Below, one piece after another: positions 8,040-16,458 of a DNA stretch of 64,000 nucleotides. The notes beneath the pieces are model-generated. The model was not told the DNA's origin, did not search any database, and saw only the letters and a program-made list of their open reading frames with translations. The first letter of the stretch is position 1; every line of letters starts with the position of its first letter. Source of the stretch: Humibacter sp. RRB41 (lineage in GTDB: Bacteria > Actinomycetota > Actinomycetes > Actinomycetales > Microbacteriaceae); contig NZ_JAKWJQ010000001.1 of the NCBI RefSeq assembly GCF_022761015.1, forward strand, positions 62,001 through 126,000. Reading direction: 5' to 3'. A program made the position numbers and the translations under genes.

Positions 8040-9142
8040 GCGGCGATATTCCCCGACGCATCCTCCAGCGGGGCAGGATGCTCCGGCCAGCGCAACAGCA
8101 CGAGCTCGGCCGTCACGCCGGGGCCGAGCGCGAACAGCAGGCCGGTCTCCCCCGGCGCAGGGGTGCGGAGCGCGTCGGCGAGGATGCCCAGCACCGCGGC
8201 CGACGACTGGTTGCCCGTCGCGGCAAGCGCGCGCCAGCTCGGCGCCAGTGCGGCATCCGTCAGTCCGAGGGCCGTGGCGAACGCCTCGAGCACCTTCGGG
8301 CCGCCGGGATGCGCGAGCCACGTCGACACGTCGCCGACGCTGAGACCGTGCTCGCCGAGCAGCGCGTGAACATCCCCGGCGAAGTGCTTCGCTATCACGT
8401 CAGGAACGCCGGCGCTGAGCACGATGCGGAAGCCGCTGCCGCCGATGTCCCAGCCGATCACATCCTCGGTCTGCGGATAGAGACTGCTGCGGGTATCGAT
8501 CACGTCCGGGCCGTCGAGGCCGCGTTCTGCGGCGAAGTCATCGCCGACGACCACCACAGCGGCGGCACCGTCACCGAACAGCCCGCTGGCCACGATGTTG
8601 GCCATCGAGTCGTCACCGAGCTGCACGGTCAGCGAACACAACTCGACCGAGACGAGCACGGCGACGTCGTGCGGATGCCCGACCAGGTAGTCGTGCACGC
8701 GCGCCAGCCCCGCGGCGCCCGCAACGCATCCGAGGCCGAACGACGGCAGCCGCTTCACGTCACTGCGCATGCCGACGCGGGTCGCCAGCTGCGCGTCGAT
8801 CGACGGCGCGGCCACTCCGGTCACCGAGGTGAAAAGCACGAAGTCGACCTCGTCGGCGCGGATGCCGGCCGAGCTCAAAGCATCCCTCGTCGCCTGTTCG
8901 GCCAGGTCCGTGCCCGCCGAGATGAAGAGGTCGTTGGCTTCGTGGAACGAGTCGAGGCCGGAGTACCGGTCGAGCTCCATCACGAGGTTGCGGTTCTCGA
9001 CGCCCGACGACGCGTGGATGCGCCGCATCACGGCGGCCCGCCCAGGATCGTGTGTCAGCAATGGTTCGAGCACACCGGTGATCTCCGCCTGCGAATAGCG
9101 GTGAACGGGGACGGCCGGCGCGGCCGCCACGATACGGGACAC
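8036..9142 (-). CDS. Type III polyketide synthase (chalcone/stilbene synthase family)
   Basis: Predicted 368-residue homodimeric ketosynthase that extends an acyl-CoA starter with malonyl-CoA. The catalytic triad is visible: Cys139 in FGLGCVAGA, His278 in WLAHPGGPK and Asn311 in ATGNQSSA. The last part (LFALGPGVTAELVLLRW) is the family C-terminus. It is first in a GTGA-coupled operon with an ICMT-like methyltransferase and an FAD oxygenase. That order equals srsA-srsB-srsC, so an alkylresorcinol or alkylpyrone, later methylated and oxidised to a membrane phenolic lipid, is the likely product. The start is GTG with no Shine-Dalgarno; a TACTTT box 6 bases upstream suggests a leaderless mRNA. 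Confidence 0.93.
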   Translation of the reverse strand: MSRIVAAAPAVPVHRYSQAEITGVLEPLLTHDPGRAAVMRRIHASSGVENRNLVMELDRYSGLDSFHEANDLFISAGTDLAEQATRDALSSAGIRADEVDFVLFTSVTGVAAPSIDAQLATRVGMRSDVKRLPSFGLGCVAGAAGLARVHDYLVGHPHDVAVLVSVELCSLTVQLGDDSMANIVASGLFGDGAAAVVVVGDDFAAERGLDGPDVIDTRSSLYPQTEDVIGWDIGGSGFRIVLSAGVPDVIAKHFAGDVHALLGEHGLSVGDVSTWLAHPGGPKVLEAFATALGLTDAALAPSWRALAATGNQSSAAVLGILADALRTPAPGETGLLFALGPGVTAELVLLRWPEHPAPLEDASGNIAA

Positions 9143-9148
9143 AGGGGG

Positions 9149-9154
9149 AAAGTA
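9149..9154 (-). promoter_or_regulatory. -10 box of the PKS operon (leaderless)
   Basis: On the minus strand TACTTT ends 6 bases before the GTG start at 9142. No ribosome site is present between them. A matching -35 box is not evident. Confidence 0.4.
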
Positions 9155-9264
9155 CCACGGGGCTCCCCGGCCATTTGAGCCTCAGGGCGGATGCGCAGTG
9201 GGGGCGGTTCACCGCGAATCAGGACATGGGTGACGCCGCGGACATATCCGGTGCGGCGGCCCGA

Positions 9265-9636
9265 TCAGCCTCGCACCGGCATCTGCTGCAGCGTCCACCG
9301 GTTGCCGTCCGGGTCCTCGAACGTGACGAACCGGCCCCATGCGAGGTCCTCCACCTCGCTCGCGTCGACGCCGTTGGCGATGAGTTGCTCCCGGGCGGCA
9401 TCCGCGTCGTCGATCACCATCTGCACACCCCGCTGGCTGCCGACGGGCATCTCGGTCAGACCCTTGCCGAACGCGATCGAGCACGCCGATCCTGGCGGAG
9501 TGATCTGCACGAAGCGGATCTCGTCGCTCACGGTCTGGTCATAGTCGACATTGAATCCGAGCTGGTCTGCGTAGAAGTGCTTCGCCCGGTCGACATCGCT
9601 CACCGGAACGAAGATGAGCTCGATCTTGAAGTCCAT
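9265..9636 (-). CDS. VOC family (glyoxalase/bleomycin resistance-like) protein
   Basis: Predicted 123-residue vicinal-oxygen-chelate protein with one beta-alpha-beta-beta-beta pair (IELIFVPVSDVDRAKHFYAD; FVTFEDPDGNRWTLQQMP). Such proteins act as small metal-dependent lyases, dioxygenases or binding proteins; the substrate is not known here. The ATG at 9636 has a clear AAAAGGAGA ribosome site; a longer frame upstream is not needed. It is divergent from the WYL regulator at 9762, with a dyad at 9718-9744 between them. Confidence 0.85.
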   Translation of the reverse strand: MDFKIELIFVPVSDVDRAKHFYADQLGFNVDYDQTVSDEIRFVQITPPGSACSIAFGKGLTEMPVGSQRGVQMVIDDADAAREQLIANGVDASEVEDLAWGRFVTFEDPDGNRWTLQQMPVRG

Positions 9637-9717
9637 GGGGATTCTCCTTTTCGTTTTCGTTTCGCCTCGATCCGGATGCCGCGGCGCGACTCGAACCGAC
9701 ACCCTCACGCTACGAAG

Positions 9718-9744
9718 CAATCAGGTCAGATTTCGTCCTGATTG
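9718..9744. promoter_or_regulatory. inverted repeat, candidate WYL-regulator operator
   Basis: CAATCAGG (9718-9725) and CCTGATTG (9737-9744) are exact inverse complements, their centres 19 bases apart (about two helical turns). The site lies just before the start of the regulator and in the shared region with the divergent VOC gene, so autoregulation and control of the VOC gene are likely. Confidence 0.6.
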
Positions 9745-9761
9745 ATCGGAGAATGGATGGC

Positions 9762-10751
9762 ATGGCCGCCACCGCATCCCGCGTGCTCGAACTGCTCTCG
9801 CTGTTGCAGACCCACCGCCAGTGGCCGGGTCCAGGGCTCGCCGCCCGGCTCGACATCACCGAGCGCACGCTGCGGCGCGACATCGAACGGCTGCGCGAGC
9901 TCGGCTACCGCATCGACGCCACGCGCGGTGCCGCCGGCGGGTATCGGCTCGAGGCCGGCGCGCATCTCCCGCCGCTGCTGCTCACCGAGGAGGAAGCCGT
10001 GACCGTGGCGGTCGGTCTGCGCTCCGCCGTCGCGCAGGGACTCGTGGATGGCGAGAACACCACCCTGAGTGCGCTGGCGAAGTTCGAGCAATTGCTTCCC
10101 CCCGCCCTCCGCGCACGAACGAACGCACTCTCCGCCACGATGCACACGCCATCGATGAGAGGCGTTCCGGTCGCCGCCGAGCTGATCGGCACGCTGGCAC
10201 TCGCCTGCCGCGACCAGGAGCGCATCCGCTTCCGGTATCGAGCGGCGGACGGCACTCAATCGAATCGCAGCGTCGAACCGCACGCGGTCGTGACGCTCGG
10301 CCGCAGTTGGTTCCTCGTTGCGTGGGATCGCGATCGCGATGGCTGGCGCACGTTCCGCATCGATCGCATCGCAGGGGTCTTCGGCACCAGGGTGCGGTTC
10401 GAACCGCGGCAGATACCGGGAGGCGACGCTGCGGGGTACGTGCGCACGGGCATCCGCACCGTGAAGGAGCCGCTGCGCGTCGACGTCGTGCTGCACACTC
10501 CGATCGACGTCATGCGCGGACGTCTCGGCGGATGGGATGCCGGCCTCGTCGACGACGGACCGGACCGCTGCGTCTGGCCGATCTTCGGCGAGAGCGTTGT
10601 CCAGCTGCTCTCCGGACTCGTCTGGGTGCCGGCAGACGTCGAGTACGAACTGCGCGGAGACCGTCGCTTGCTGGCCGAGATCGCCGCGGCATCCGCCCGA
10701 CCGACCGCGGCGGCGCGCGCGAGGTCGCGCGCCGAAGGCCCGACGGTATAG
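9762..10751 (+). CDS. WYL domain transcriptional regulator (YafY-like, HTH_11)
   Basis: Predicted 329-residue regulator. An N-terminal winged helix (ASRVLELLSLLQTHRQWPG; LDITERTLRRDIERLRELGY) is followed by a WYL domain (about 135-215, with GRSWFLVAWDRDRDGWRTFR) and a WCX-like C-terminal domain. Two in-frame ATGs exist. The one at 9762 is preferred because GGAG at 9748-9751 is then 10 bases away, against 1 base for the ATG at 9753. It is divergent from the VOC gene and 8 bases before the universal stress protein gene. Ligand unknown. Confidence 0.9.
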   Translation: MAATASRVLELLSLLQTHRQWPGPGLAARLDITERTLRRDIERLRELGYRIDATRGAAGGYRLEAGAHLPPLLLTEEEAVTVAVGLRSAVAQGLVDGENTTLSALAKFEQLLPPALRARTNALSATMHTPSMRGVPVAAELIGTLALACRDQERIRFRYRAADGTQSNRSVEPHAVVTLGRSWFLVAWDRDRDGWRTFRIDRIAGVFGTRVRFEPRQIPGGDAAGYVRTGIRTVKEPLRVDVVLHTPIDVMRGRLGGWDAGLVDDGPDRCVWPIFGESVVQLLSGLVWVPADVEYELRGDRRLLAEIAAASARPTAAARARSRAEGPTV

Positions 10752-10759
10752 TGCCAACC

Positions 10760-11308
10760 ATGAGCGAGGCAGCAGGTTCGCAGCCCGGCGGCGATGCGGC
10801 ATCCGCCCGTCCCGTCCTCGTCGGAGTCATCGCCGACGTGCCCGACGTCGTGATCACCGAGGCAGCGGCGCTTGCGCGCGATCTCGGTGCACCGCTGGTG
10901 TTCGCAACGGTCGAGCCCCTTCGGTACTCGATCAGCACGCTGCCCGACGGCTCGGTGCTGTCGATGCCGCTCGATCCCGACGTGGCCGACACGCAGGAGG
11001 AGACGTTCGATCCCGACCTGATCGCTCGCATCCGCAGTCTTGTCGCCGATTTTGCGGCCGAGTTCATCGCCCGCGCAGGTGACCCGGCGATCGAGTTGGG
11101 CAGGCTGGCAGAGGAGCGGAACGCCCGCGTCATCGCCGTCGGCACCCGCAAGCCGGGGTTCCGAGCGAGCCTCGAGGAGTTCCTCGCAGGATCGATCGCC
11201 GTCAGCCTCGCCCACAACCAGGCACGGCCGGTCGTCGTCATTCCTGTCGCGCACACGATCGAGGGCCACGACCCGGCTCGCCGCGGTGACGCACCCGACG
11301 CTGCGTGA
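10760..11308 (+). CDS. Universal stress protein family
   Basis: Predicted 182-residue UspA-domain protein. RPVLVGVIADVPDVVITEAAA begins the alpha/beta fold, and LAGSIAVSLAHNQARPVVVIP near the C-terminus resembles the GSVS-type ATP-binding end, here GSIAVSL. A role in stress tolerance is inferred from the family. It starts 8 bases after the WYL gene and its stop overlaps the crcB GTG (GTGA), so it is co-transcribed with the two fluoride channel genes. Confidence 0.85.
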   Translation: MSEAAGSQPGGDAASARPVLVGVIADVPDVVITEAAALARDLGAPLVFATVEPLRYSISTLPDGSVLSMPLDPDVADTQEETFDPDLIARIRSLVADFAAEFIARAGDPAIELGRLAEERNARVIAVGTRKPGFRASLEEFLAGSIAVSLAHNQARPVVVIPVAHTIEGHDPARRGDAPDAA

Positions 11309-11772
11309 GCTCGTCGCCCGAGCGGATGCCCCGCCCTCCGCGCCCCCTGCACCTTCGTCCCACAGCGATGCTGGTCGTCTTCGCTGGGGGCGCCGTCGGC
11401 ACGCTCGCGCGCTACCTGCTCGCCCTCGCGCTGCCGCCGATCGGCGGACTTCCGATCGCCACGCTGCTCGTCAACGTCGTCGGCGCGTTCCTGCTCGGTG
11501 CGCTTCTGGGCGGCCTCGCCCGACGCGGTGACGAATCGCGCCGCGGACGCACGCTGCGCCTGCTGATCGGCACCGGCTTCATGGGCGGCTTCACCACGTA
11601 CAGCTCGCTCGCCGTCGAGACGACACAGCTCTTCGGCGGCGGAAGCGGATGGCTGGGCGCGGGTTACGCGATCGGCACGCTCGTCGTCGGACTCGGGGCA
11701 TCCCTCGGCGGCATCGCGCTCGGCGGCGCGATCACCCGGCCACGATCGGCGCAGAGCAAGGGCGCACGATGA
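11305..11772 (+). CDS. crcB: Fluoride efflux channel subunit CrcB/Fluc, first copy
   Basis: Predicted 155-residue four-helix membrane protein. GGAVGTLARYLL, INVVGAFLLG-like LVNVVGAFLLG and GTGFMGGFTTYSS are the family signatures; the Asn and the FTTYS stretch line the fluoride pores. Starts at GTG overlapping the stress-protein stop (GTGA). A cytoplasmic extension of about 20 residues precedes the first helix. Together with the next gene it would form a heterodimeric dual-topology channel. Confidence 0.93.
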   Translation: MSSSPERMPRPPRPLHLRPTAMLVVFAGGAVGTLARYLLALALPPIGGLPIATLLVNVVGAFLLGALLGGLARRGDESRRGRTLRLLIGTGFMGGFTTYSSLAVETTQLFGGGSGWLGAGYAIGTLVVGLGASLGGIALGGAITRPRSAQSKGAR

Positions 11773-12146
11773 ACCCGGCCGCTATCGCCGCACTCGTGGC
11801 CGTCAGCGGCGGCGTGGGCGCAGTCGCCCGTTTCGTGCTCGACGGCACGCTGCGCGGCCGGCTGCGCTGGGTCGTCCCCTCGGGCACCATGATCATCAAC
11901 GTCAGCGGCTCTCTGCTGCTCGGCGTGCTCACCGGCATCGTGCTGTTCCACGCAGTGCCGACGGACTGGCGCGTGGTGCTCGGCACTGGGTTCCTCGGCG
12001 GCTACACCACGTTCTCCACCGCCAGCTTCGAGACCGCCAGGCTGGTGATCGAGCGCAAGGGAGTGGCATCCGTACTGAACAGCCTCGGGATGCTCGTGCT
12101 CACCGTGCTCGCCGCGGCCGCAGGTCTCGCCATGGCGTCGCTGTAA
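11769..12146 (+). CDS. crcB: Fluoride efflux channel subunit CrcB/Fluc, second copy
   Basis: Predicted 125-residue four-helix protein with GGVGAVARFVLDG, IINVSGSLLLG and GTGFLGGYTTFSTASFE. Its ATG overlaps the stop of the first crcB as ATGA. Paired crcB genes are common in Gram-positive bacteria and give obligate heterodimers of opposite orientation. No fluoride riboswitch was recognised in front of the operon. Confidence 0.94.
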   Translation: MNPAAIAALVAVSGGVGAVARFVLDGTLRGRLRWVVPSGTMIINVSGSLLLGVLTGIVLFHAVPTDWRVVLGTGFLGGYTTFSTASFETARLVIERKGVASVLNSLGMLVLTVLAAAAGLAMASL

Positions 12147-12169
12147 CCCTCGACGTCGGTTCGGCCGGC

Positions 12170-12196
12170 CGATCAGGCCGGGTCGATCAGGCCGGG
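12170..12196. repeat. 14-bp tandem duplication over the TetR stop codon
   Basis: CGATCAGGCCGGGT at 12170-12183 is followed directly by CGATCAGGCCGGG with one final difference. The second unit contains the stop codon of the TetR gene. It is a small local duplication. Confidence 0.6.
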
Positions 12197-12765
12197 ACGC
12201 TCGTGCGCGTCAGCGCCCGGGCGCTTCGCAGGAACGACGCTGCGACGGCATCCGGTTCGTCGAGGTAGCCGGCGACCATCGCTCCGTCGCGGATGAGCAT
12301 GAGGTCGTCGGCGACGCCGCGGGGGTCGTCGAGGCCGAGAGGCCGCACGATGTTCTCGAAGGTGCTCTTGCACCACGCTCGGTGCTCGTCGACCGTCTTG
12401 CGTACCGCACTGGCCGGGTCGGGATACTCGGCGGCGGCGTTGATGAACGGGCATCCGCGGAATCCCTGCCCGCATGCCAGCACGCCCAGCTCCTCCGCGA
12501 TCAGCTGGAACACTCGATCTGCGTCGCCGTCGGCCGCCGCGATCGCAGCGCCGATGCCATCGCGTTCCTGCTCCGCCCGCCGCTGCAGATGCGCGACGAC
12601 CAGGTCGTCCTTGCTCTTGAAGTGCCGATAGAACGTGACCTTCGTGGTGCCGGCACGCTCGATGACCTTGTCGACGCTGACAGCGCGGAGCCCCTCGGCG
12701 TAGAACAGTTCGGTTGCCGCGCCGATCAGAAGCTCCCGCATCGACGTTTTCACGCTCCCGATCAT
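12187..12765 (-). CDS. TetR/AcrR family transcriptional regulator
   Basis: Predicted 192-residue repressor. The HTH lies at about residues 10-55 (RELLIGAATELFYAEGLRAVSVDKVIE, TTKVTFYRHFKSKDDL), followed by a helical ligand domain. The ATG at 12765 has an AAGGGAG ribosome site; the in-frame GTG at 12786 does not. It is divergent from the DUF308 gene at 12882, and a near-perfect palindrome at 12825-12846 between them is the probable operator. Inducer unknown. Confidence 0.92.
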   Translation of the reverse strand: MIGSVKTSMRELLIGAATELFYAEGLRAVSVDKVIERAGTTKVTFYRHFKSKDDLVVAHLQRRAEQERDGIGAAIAAADGDADRVFQLIAEELGVLACGQGFRGCPFINAAAEYPDPASAVRKTVDEHRAWCKSTFENIVRPLGLDDPRGVADDLMLIRDGAMVAGYLDEPDAVAASFLRSARALTRTSVPA

Positions 12766-12824
12766 AAATGCTCCCTTCGTCGGCACTTGCGGCGATCACC
12801 CTTCGCTGTCTATCGTTACATCAA

Positions 12825-12846
12825 GTAGAGTGACTAGTCATTCTAC
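12825..12846. promoter_or_regulatory. putative TetR-family operator
   Basis: A 22-base dyad centred on a perfect TGACTAGTCA core (12831-12840), flanked by GTAGAG and TTCTAC with one mismatch pair. It lies between the divergent TetR and DUF308 genes. Confidence 0.7.
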
Positions 12847-12881
12847 ACGGTCTCACCGCCCTCGACAGAAACGGATCTCGC

Positions 12882-13448
12882 ATGACAACCGCCACAACAG
12901 AAGAACGGCCGGCGACGTTCGCCGCCGCGCTCCGGAACCTCTACTACGTGAGGTTCGGGTTCGCCATCATCTGGGCTGTTCTCGTCGCTTTCACCGCTTC
13001 GACCATCGGTCCGTTCAGCGCGGTCCTCCTGGTTCTCTACCCGGCCTTCGACCTTGTGGCGGCGATCGTCGATCACCGCGCCTCGCGTGCGACTGCGTCC
13101 GCACCGCTACTGTTCGTGAACATGGGGCTCAGCCTCCTCGCCGCCATCGCCCTCGGATTCGCCGTCACCGCGGGAGTCACCGCAGTGCTGGTCGTCTGGG
13201 GCATCTGGGCCGTCACCGCCGGCGCCGTGCAGTTGATCGTCGCCATCACGCGCTACCGCTTGGGCGCCCAGTGGCCGATGATCCTCAGCGGAGGCATCTC
13301 GGTGCTCGCCGGCGTCGGCTTCATGCTGATGTCCGCCGGCTCCACCTCCCTGGTAGGACCCGCGGGCTACGCGACGCTCGGCGGCATCTTCTTCCTCATC
13401 TCGGCCATCCGACTGCAGCGCTCCGCGAAGCGTGACGCAACGGCATGA
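12882..13448 (+). CDS. DUF308/HdeD-like membrane protein
   Basis: Predicted 188-residue integral membrane protein with about six short hydrophobic helices in repeated pairs (for example FAIIWAVLVAFTASTIGPF, and VLVVWGIWAVTAGAVQLIVA). The repeat pattern and length resemble the HdeD/DUF308 family, whose E. coli member takes part in acid resistance. The function here is not known. It is divergent from a TetR gene with a shared operator and is followed after 53 bases by the EthD protein, likely as one operon. Confidence 0.75.
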   Translation: MTTATTEERPATFAAALRNLYYVRFGFAIIWAVLVAFTASTIGPFSAVLLVLYPAFDLVAAIVDHRASRATASAPLLFVNMGLSLLAAIALGFAVTAGVTAVLVVWGIWAVTAGAVQLIVAITRYRLGAQWPMILSGGISVLAGVGFMLMSAGSTSLVGPAGYATLGGIFFLISAIRLQRSAKRDATA

Positions 13449-13501
13449 CCCTCAAGCCACCACCAGCTCCATTCGAGCGACCAAGAGAAAAGGAACGCAT
13501 C

Positions 13502-13807
13502 ATGGCAACGAAGATCACCCTCATCATCGACAACCCGGCCGACCCGGCCGCGTTCGAGAGCGCCTACCCGAAGATCGAGGAGCTTGCAGGCCGGCTGCCG
13601 GCACTGCGCCGACTCGAGGCCGCGAAGGTCTGGCCGAAAGAAGACGGCACACCGACCCCGGCGCACCGCACGCTCGACCTGTACTTCGACAGCTACGACG
13701 ACGCCTCAGCTGCCGTCGCGGTCCCGGCCGCCGGTGCGTTCTTCCAAGAGCTGGCGGGCACCGGTGTCACCTTCACCGGACTGTTCTCGGACATCGAGAA
13801 GGCCTGA
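13502..13807 (+). CDS. EthD domain protein
   Basis: Predicted 101-residue dimeric alpha-beta barrel protein (MATKITLIIDNPADPAAFESAY; THRTLDLYFDSYDDA-like AHRTLDLYFDSYDDA). EthD proteins accompany some oxidative degradation pathways, but no catalytic residue set is recognised here. An AAAAGGAACGC ribosome site precedes the ATG. Probably expressed with the DUF308 gene under the TetR regulator. Confidence 0.75.
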   Translation: MATKITLIIDNPADPAAFESAYPKIEELAGRLPALRRLEAAKVWPKEDGTPTPAHRTLDLYFDSYDDASAAVAVPAAGAFFQELAGTGVTFTGLFSDIEKA

Positions 13808-13842
13808 CCCAGCGGTCGGCGGGCCGCTCCACTCGACACCAC

Positions 13843-14592
13843 TCACCCCGCCGCGTCGGCGGTGCTGCGCGACGCGATGCGTGCGGACGCCGTCGCCATG
13901 TGCACCGCCATTGCGGATGCCGCCGCATCGGCATCACCCGCGCGCACCGCTGCCGCGATCGTCTCGTGCTGGGCGAGCGCCGTCTCGGCGGCATCCGCTG
14001 ACTGCACCGCCCGGTCCGCGTAGACCTGCAGCAGCGATCTGACCACGTTCAGCAGGTCGGAGAGCAGCGCGTTGCCGCAGATGGATGCCAGCGCATCGTG
14101 GAACTCGCTGTCGGCTTTCGCGAAAGCGCGCAGGTTGGCCAGCGAGTCGCGCATCCGATCGAGCGAGCGATCGAGCCGCTGCCGACCTTCGGTGTCATCA
14201 CGCATCGCCGCGAGTCTCGCGATGTAGATCTCGAGGCCGGAGCGCACCTCGAGCAGTTCTTCCGTGTTCTGCTGGCCGATGAGCAGCCCCCAGCGCAGCG
14301 TCTGAGGCAGGAGTTCGCTGGCCGTTCCACGAAGGTAGGTGCCGGAGCCGGGACGCACGTCGACGATGCCCAGGATCTCCAGCGCTGCCAGCGCCTCTCG
14401 CACAGCAGACCGCCCGACCGCGAGCGTCGAGGCGAGCTGTCGCTCCGGCGGCAGCCGTGTGCCCGGCTCGAGATCGCCGCTGGTGAAGAGGTCGAGAAGA
14501 CGGCGCGCGACCTCGGAGACCGGCGTGCCGCTCGGCAGCGCGCCCAGCGCCGCACTGATGGCGGCGGATTGATCTCCTGGATACGCGGGCAT
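13843..14592 (-). CDS. GntR family regulator, FadR/FCD subfamily
   Basis: Predicted 249-residue regulator. The winged HTH is at about residues 22-90 (EVARRLLDLFTSGDLEPGTRLPPERQ; VGRSAVREALAALEILGIV) and an FCD helical domain follows (EVRSGLEIYIARLAA; FHDALASICGN). It is divergent from the apionate/erythrulose operon at 14701. A dyad at 14633-14652 lies between the -35 and -10 boxes of that operon, so it probably represses it. Effectors of this subfamily are usually organic or sugar acids, which suits D-apionate or 3-oxo-isoapionate (inference). Confidence 0.92.
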   Translation of the reverse strand: MPAYPGDQSAAISAALGALPSGTPVSEVARRLLDLFTSGDLEPGTRLPPERQLASTLAVGRSAVREALAALEILGIVDVRPGSGTYLRGTASELLPQTLRWGLLIGQQNTEELLEVRSGLEIYIARLAAMRDDTEGRQRLDRSLDRMRDSLANLRAFAKADSEFHDALASICGNALLSDLLNVVRSLLQVYADRAVQSADAAETALAQHETIAAAVRAGDADAAASAMAVHMATASARIASRSTADAAG

Positions 14593-14626
14593 GCAGACAA
14601 CCTACCGTGAGGCCGAGCACTCAGGC

Positions 14627-14655
14627 TTGCAATTGGTCAACCGGTTTGCCAAACT
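14627..14655 (+). promoter_or_regulatory. promoter and GntR-type operator of the apionate operon
   Basis: A -35 like box TTGCAA (14627-14632) and a -10 like CAAACT (14650-14655) are 17 bases apart. The imperfect palindrome TTGGTCAACCGGTTTGCCAA (14633-14652, 16 of 20 positions symmetric) fills the spacer. It is the expected place for a repressor to block RNA polymerase. Confidence 0.6.
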
Positions 14656-14700
14656 CGAACCGGCGGGACGACTGCTGCCCACACGATCGGAGAGCACCGA

Positions 14701-16458
14701 ATGACTCGACTGGTGAACGACCCCGCACAGTTCGCCGACGAGGCGATCGCGGGATTCGTGGCAGCCAACGAGCGGTACGTGCACCGCGTTCCCGGCGGTG
14801 TCGTGCGGAGCACAGCGGTGCCAGACGGTCAGGTCGCCGTCGTCATCGGCGGCGGATCAGGGCACTACCCGGCGTTCGGCGGTCTCGTCGGCGCCGGCCT
14901 TGCACACGGCGCCGCGATGGGCAACCTGTTCGCGTCGCCGTCGACGCAGCAGATCGTCTCGGTCGCCGAGGCCGCGGATGCCGGCGGCGGCATCTTCTTC
15001 ACGTACGGCAACTACGCGGGCGACGTGCTCAACTTCGATGGGGCGCAGGAGCGCCTGCTGGCTCGGGGCATCCCATGCAAGACCGTGACCGTCACCGACG
15101 ACGTCGTCAGCGCCTCCCCCGCCCAGAAGCAGAAGCGGCGCGGCATCGCCGGCGACCTCACCGTGTTCCGCAGCGCGGCATCCGCTGCGGAGGCGGGCTA
15201 CGACCTCGCTGGCGTCGCCAGGATCGCGGCACTCGCGAACGAGCGCACCAGGTCGTTCGGCGTCGCCTTCAGGGGGTGCACGCTGCCCGGTGCCGAGGCT
15301 CCGCTGTTCACGGTGCCGGAGGGGCGCATGGCCGTCGGCCTCGGCATCCACGGCGAACCCGGCATCGACGAGACCGGCATCCCGACCGCCGACGGCTTGG
15401 CCGAGCTTCTCGTGTCGCGATTGCTCGAAGAGGCCCCAGACGGTCTCGGCGTCGACGGCGCGCGGGTCGTTCCGATCCTGAACGGACTCGGGTCGCTCAA
15501 GTACGAGGAGATGTTCGTCGTCTATCGCAGGATCGCCGAGCTGCTCGAGCGTGCCGGCATCGAGATCATCGACCCGCACGTCGGCGAGTACTGCACGAGC
15601 TTCGACATGGCGGGCACCTCCCTCACGCTGTTCTGGCCGGACGACGAGCTCGCCGAGTTGTGGGAAGCCCCGGTCGACACGCCCGCATACCGGCGCGGAT
15701 CGGTCGCCCCTCGCGAACGCGCGACGGCCGCGACCGTCGTCGACGACGAGGCGACGGGCATCCCGCCGAGCGACGACGCGTCGCGCTCTGCAGCTCGCGA
15801 CGTGCGACGAGCCCTTGAGACGATCGTGGCGACGGTGGACGCGAACGTCGACGAACTCGGACGCATCGACGCCATCGCCGGCGACGGAGACCACGGCATC
15901 GGCATGCAGCGTGGTTCGCACGCGGCACTCGCGGCCGCCGTTGTCGCTGCCGACGCCGGAGCGGGCGCAGGCACCACCCTCGGCCGAGCCGCGGACGCCT
16001 GGTCCAACAGAGCGGGCGGCACCTCGGGTGCACTGTGGGGCGTCATCTTGACCGCCGTCGCCGAACGACTGGGCGATGACGGCACGCCTGCGGCGAGCGC
16101 TGTCGCCGCCGGCGTCGCGGCAGGGGCATCGGGCGTGATGGCACACGGAAAGGCACAGCTCGGCGACAAGACCATGGTGGACGCACTCGTGCCCTTCAGC
16201 GCACGGCTCTCTGATGCCGTCGGCACGGGTGCCACTCTCGCCGACGCCTGGCGCGTGGCAGCGGATGCCGCAACGCGGGCTGCAGCCGCCACCGCCGATC
16301 TCGTGCCCCGCATGGGCCGTGCCAGGGCGCACGGCCGGCACAGTGTCGGCACGCCGGACCCCGGCGCGCATTCCCTCGCCCTCATCGTGACCGCCATCGG
16401 CGAGGTGCTCGCCGACGACCGAACAGATGACCGGACAGACGACAAGGAAGCAACATGA
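14701..16458 (+). CDS. lerK: DhaK-DhaL fusion kinase, probable L-erythrulose 1-kinase
   Basis: Predicted 585-residue ATP-dependent kinase of the dihydroxyacetone kinase family. The DhaK half contains [21 protein letters not shown] and His217 ([10 protein letters not shown]), which forms the covalent hemiaminal with the ketose. The DhaL half from about residue 360 carries the Mg-ATP motif [16 protein letters not shown] and ends near residue 575. Neighbours (RpiB-like and TIM-like isomerases, OiaC-like decarboxylase) point to L-erythrulose rather than dihydroxyacetone, as for LerK of tetritol and apionate pathways. First gene of the operon; ribosome site CGGAGAG. Specificity is inferred from context. 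Confidence 0.85.
   Translation: MTRLVNDPAQFADEAIAGFVAANERYVHRVPGGVVRSTAVPDGQVAVVIGGGSGHYPAFGGLVGAGLAHGAAMGNLFASPSTQQIVSVAEAADAGGGIFFTYGNYAGDVLNFDGAQERLLARGIPCKTVTVTDDVVSASPAQKQKRRGIAGDLTVFRSAASAAEAGYDLAGVARIAALANERTRSFGVAFRGCTLPGAEAPLFTVPEGRMAVGLGIHGEPGIDETGIPTADGLAELLVSRLLEEAPDGLGVDGARVVPILNGLGSLKYEEMFVVYRRIAELLERAGIEIIDPHVGEYCTSFDMAGTSLTLFWPDDELAELWEAPVDTPAYRRGSVAPRERATAATVVDDEATGIPPSDDASRSAARDVRRALETIVATVDANVDELGRIDAIAGDGDHGIGMQRGSHAALAAAVVAADAGAGAGTTLGRAADAWSNRAGGTSGALWGVILTAVAERLGDDGTPAASAVAAGVAAGASGVMAHGKAQLGDKTMVDALVPFSARLSDAVGTGATLADAWRVAADAATRAAAATADLVPRMGRARAHGRHSVGTPDPGAHSLALIVTAIGEVLADDRTDDRTDDKEAT

Noticed and set aside
11200-11310. Fluoride riboswitch before the crcB pair
   Set aside because: The crcB genes start by overlap within an operon and no recognisable aptamer sequence precedes the operon.
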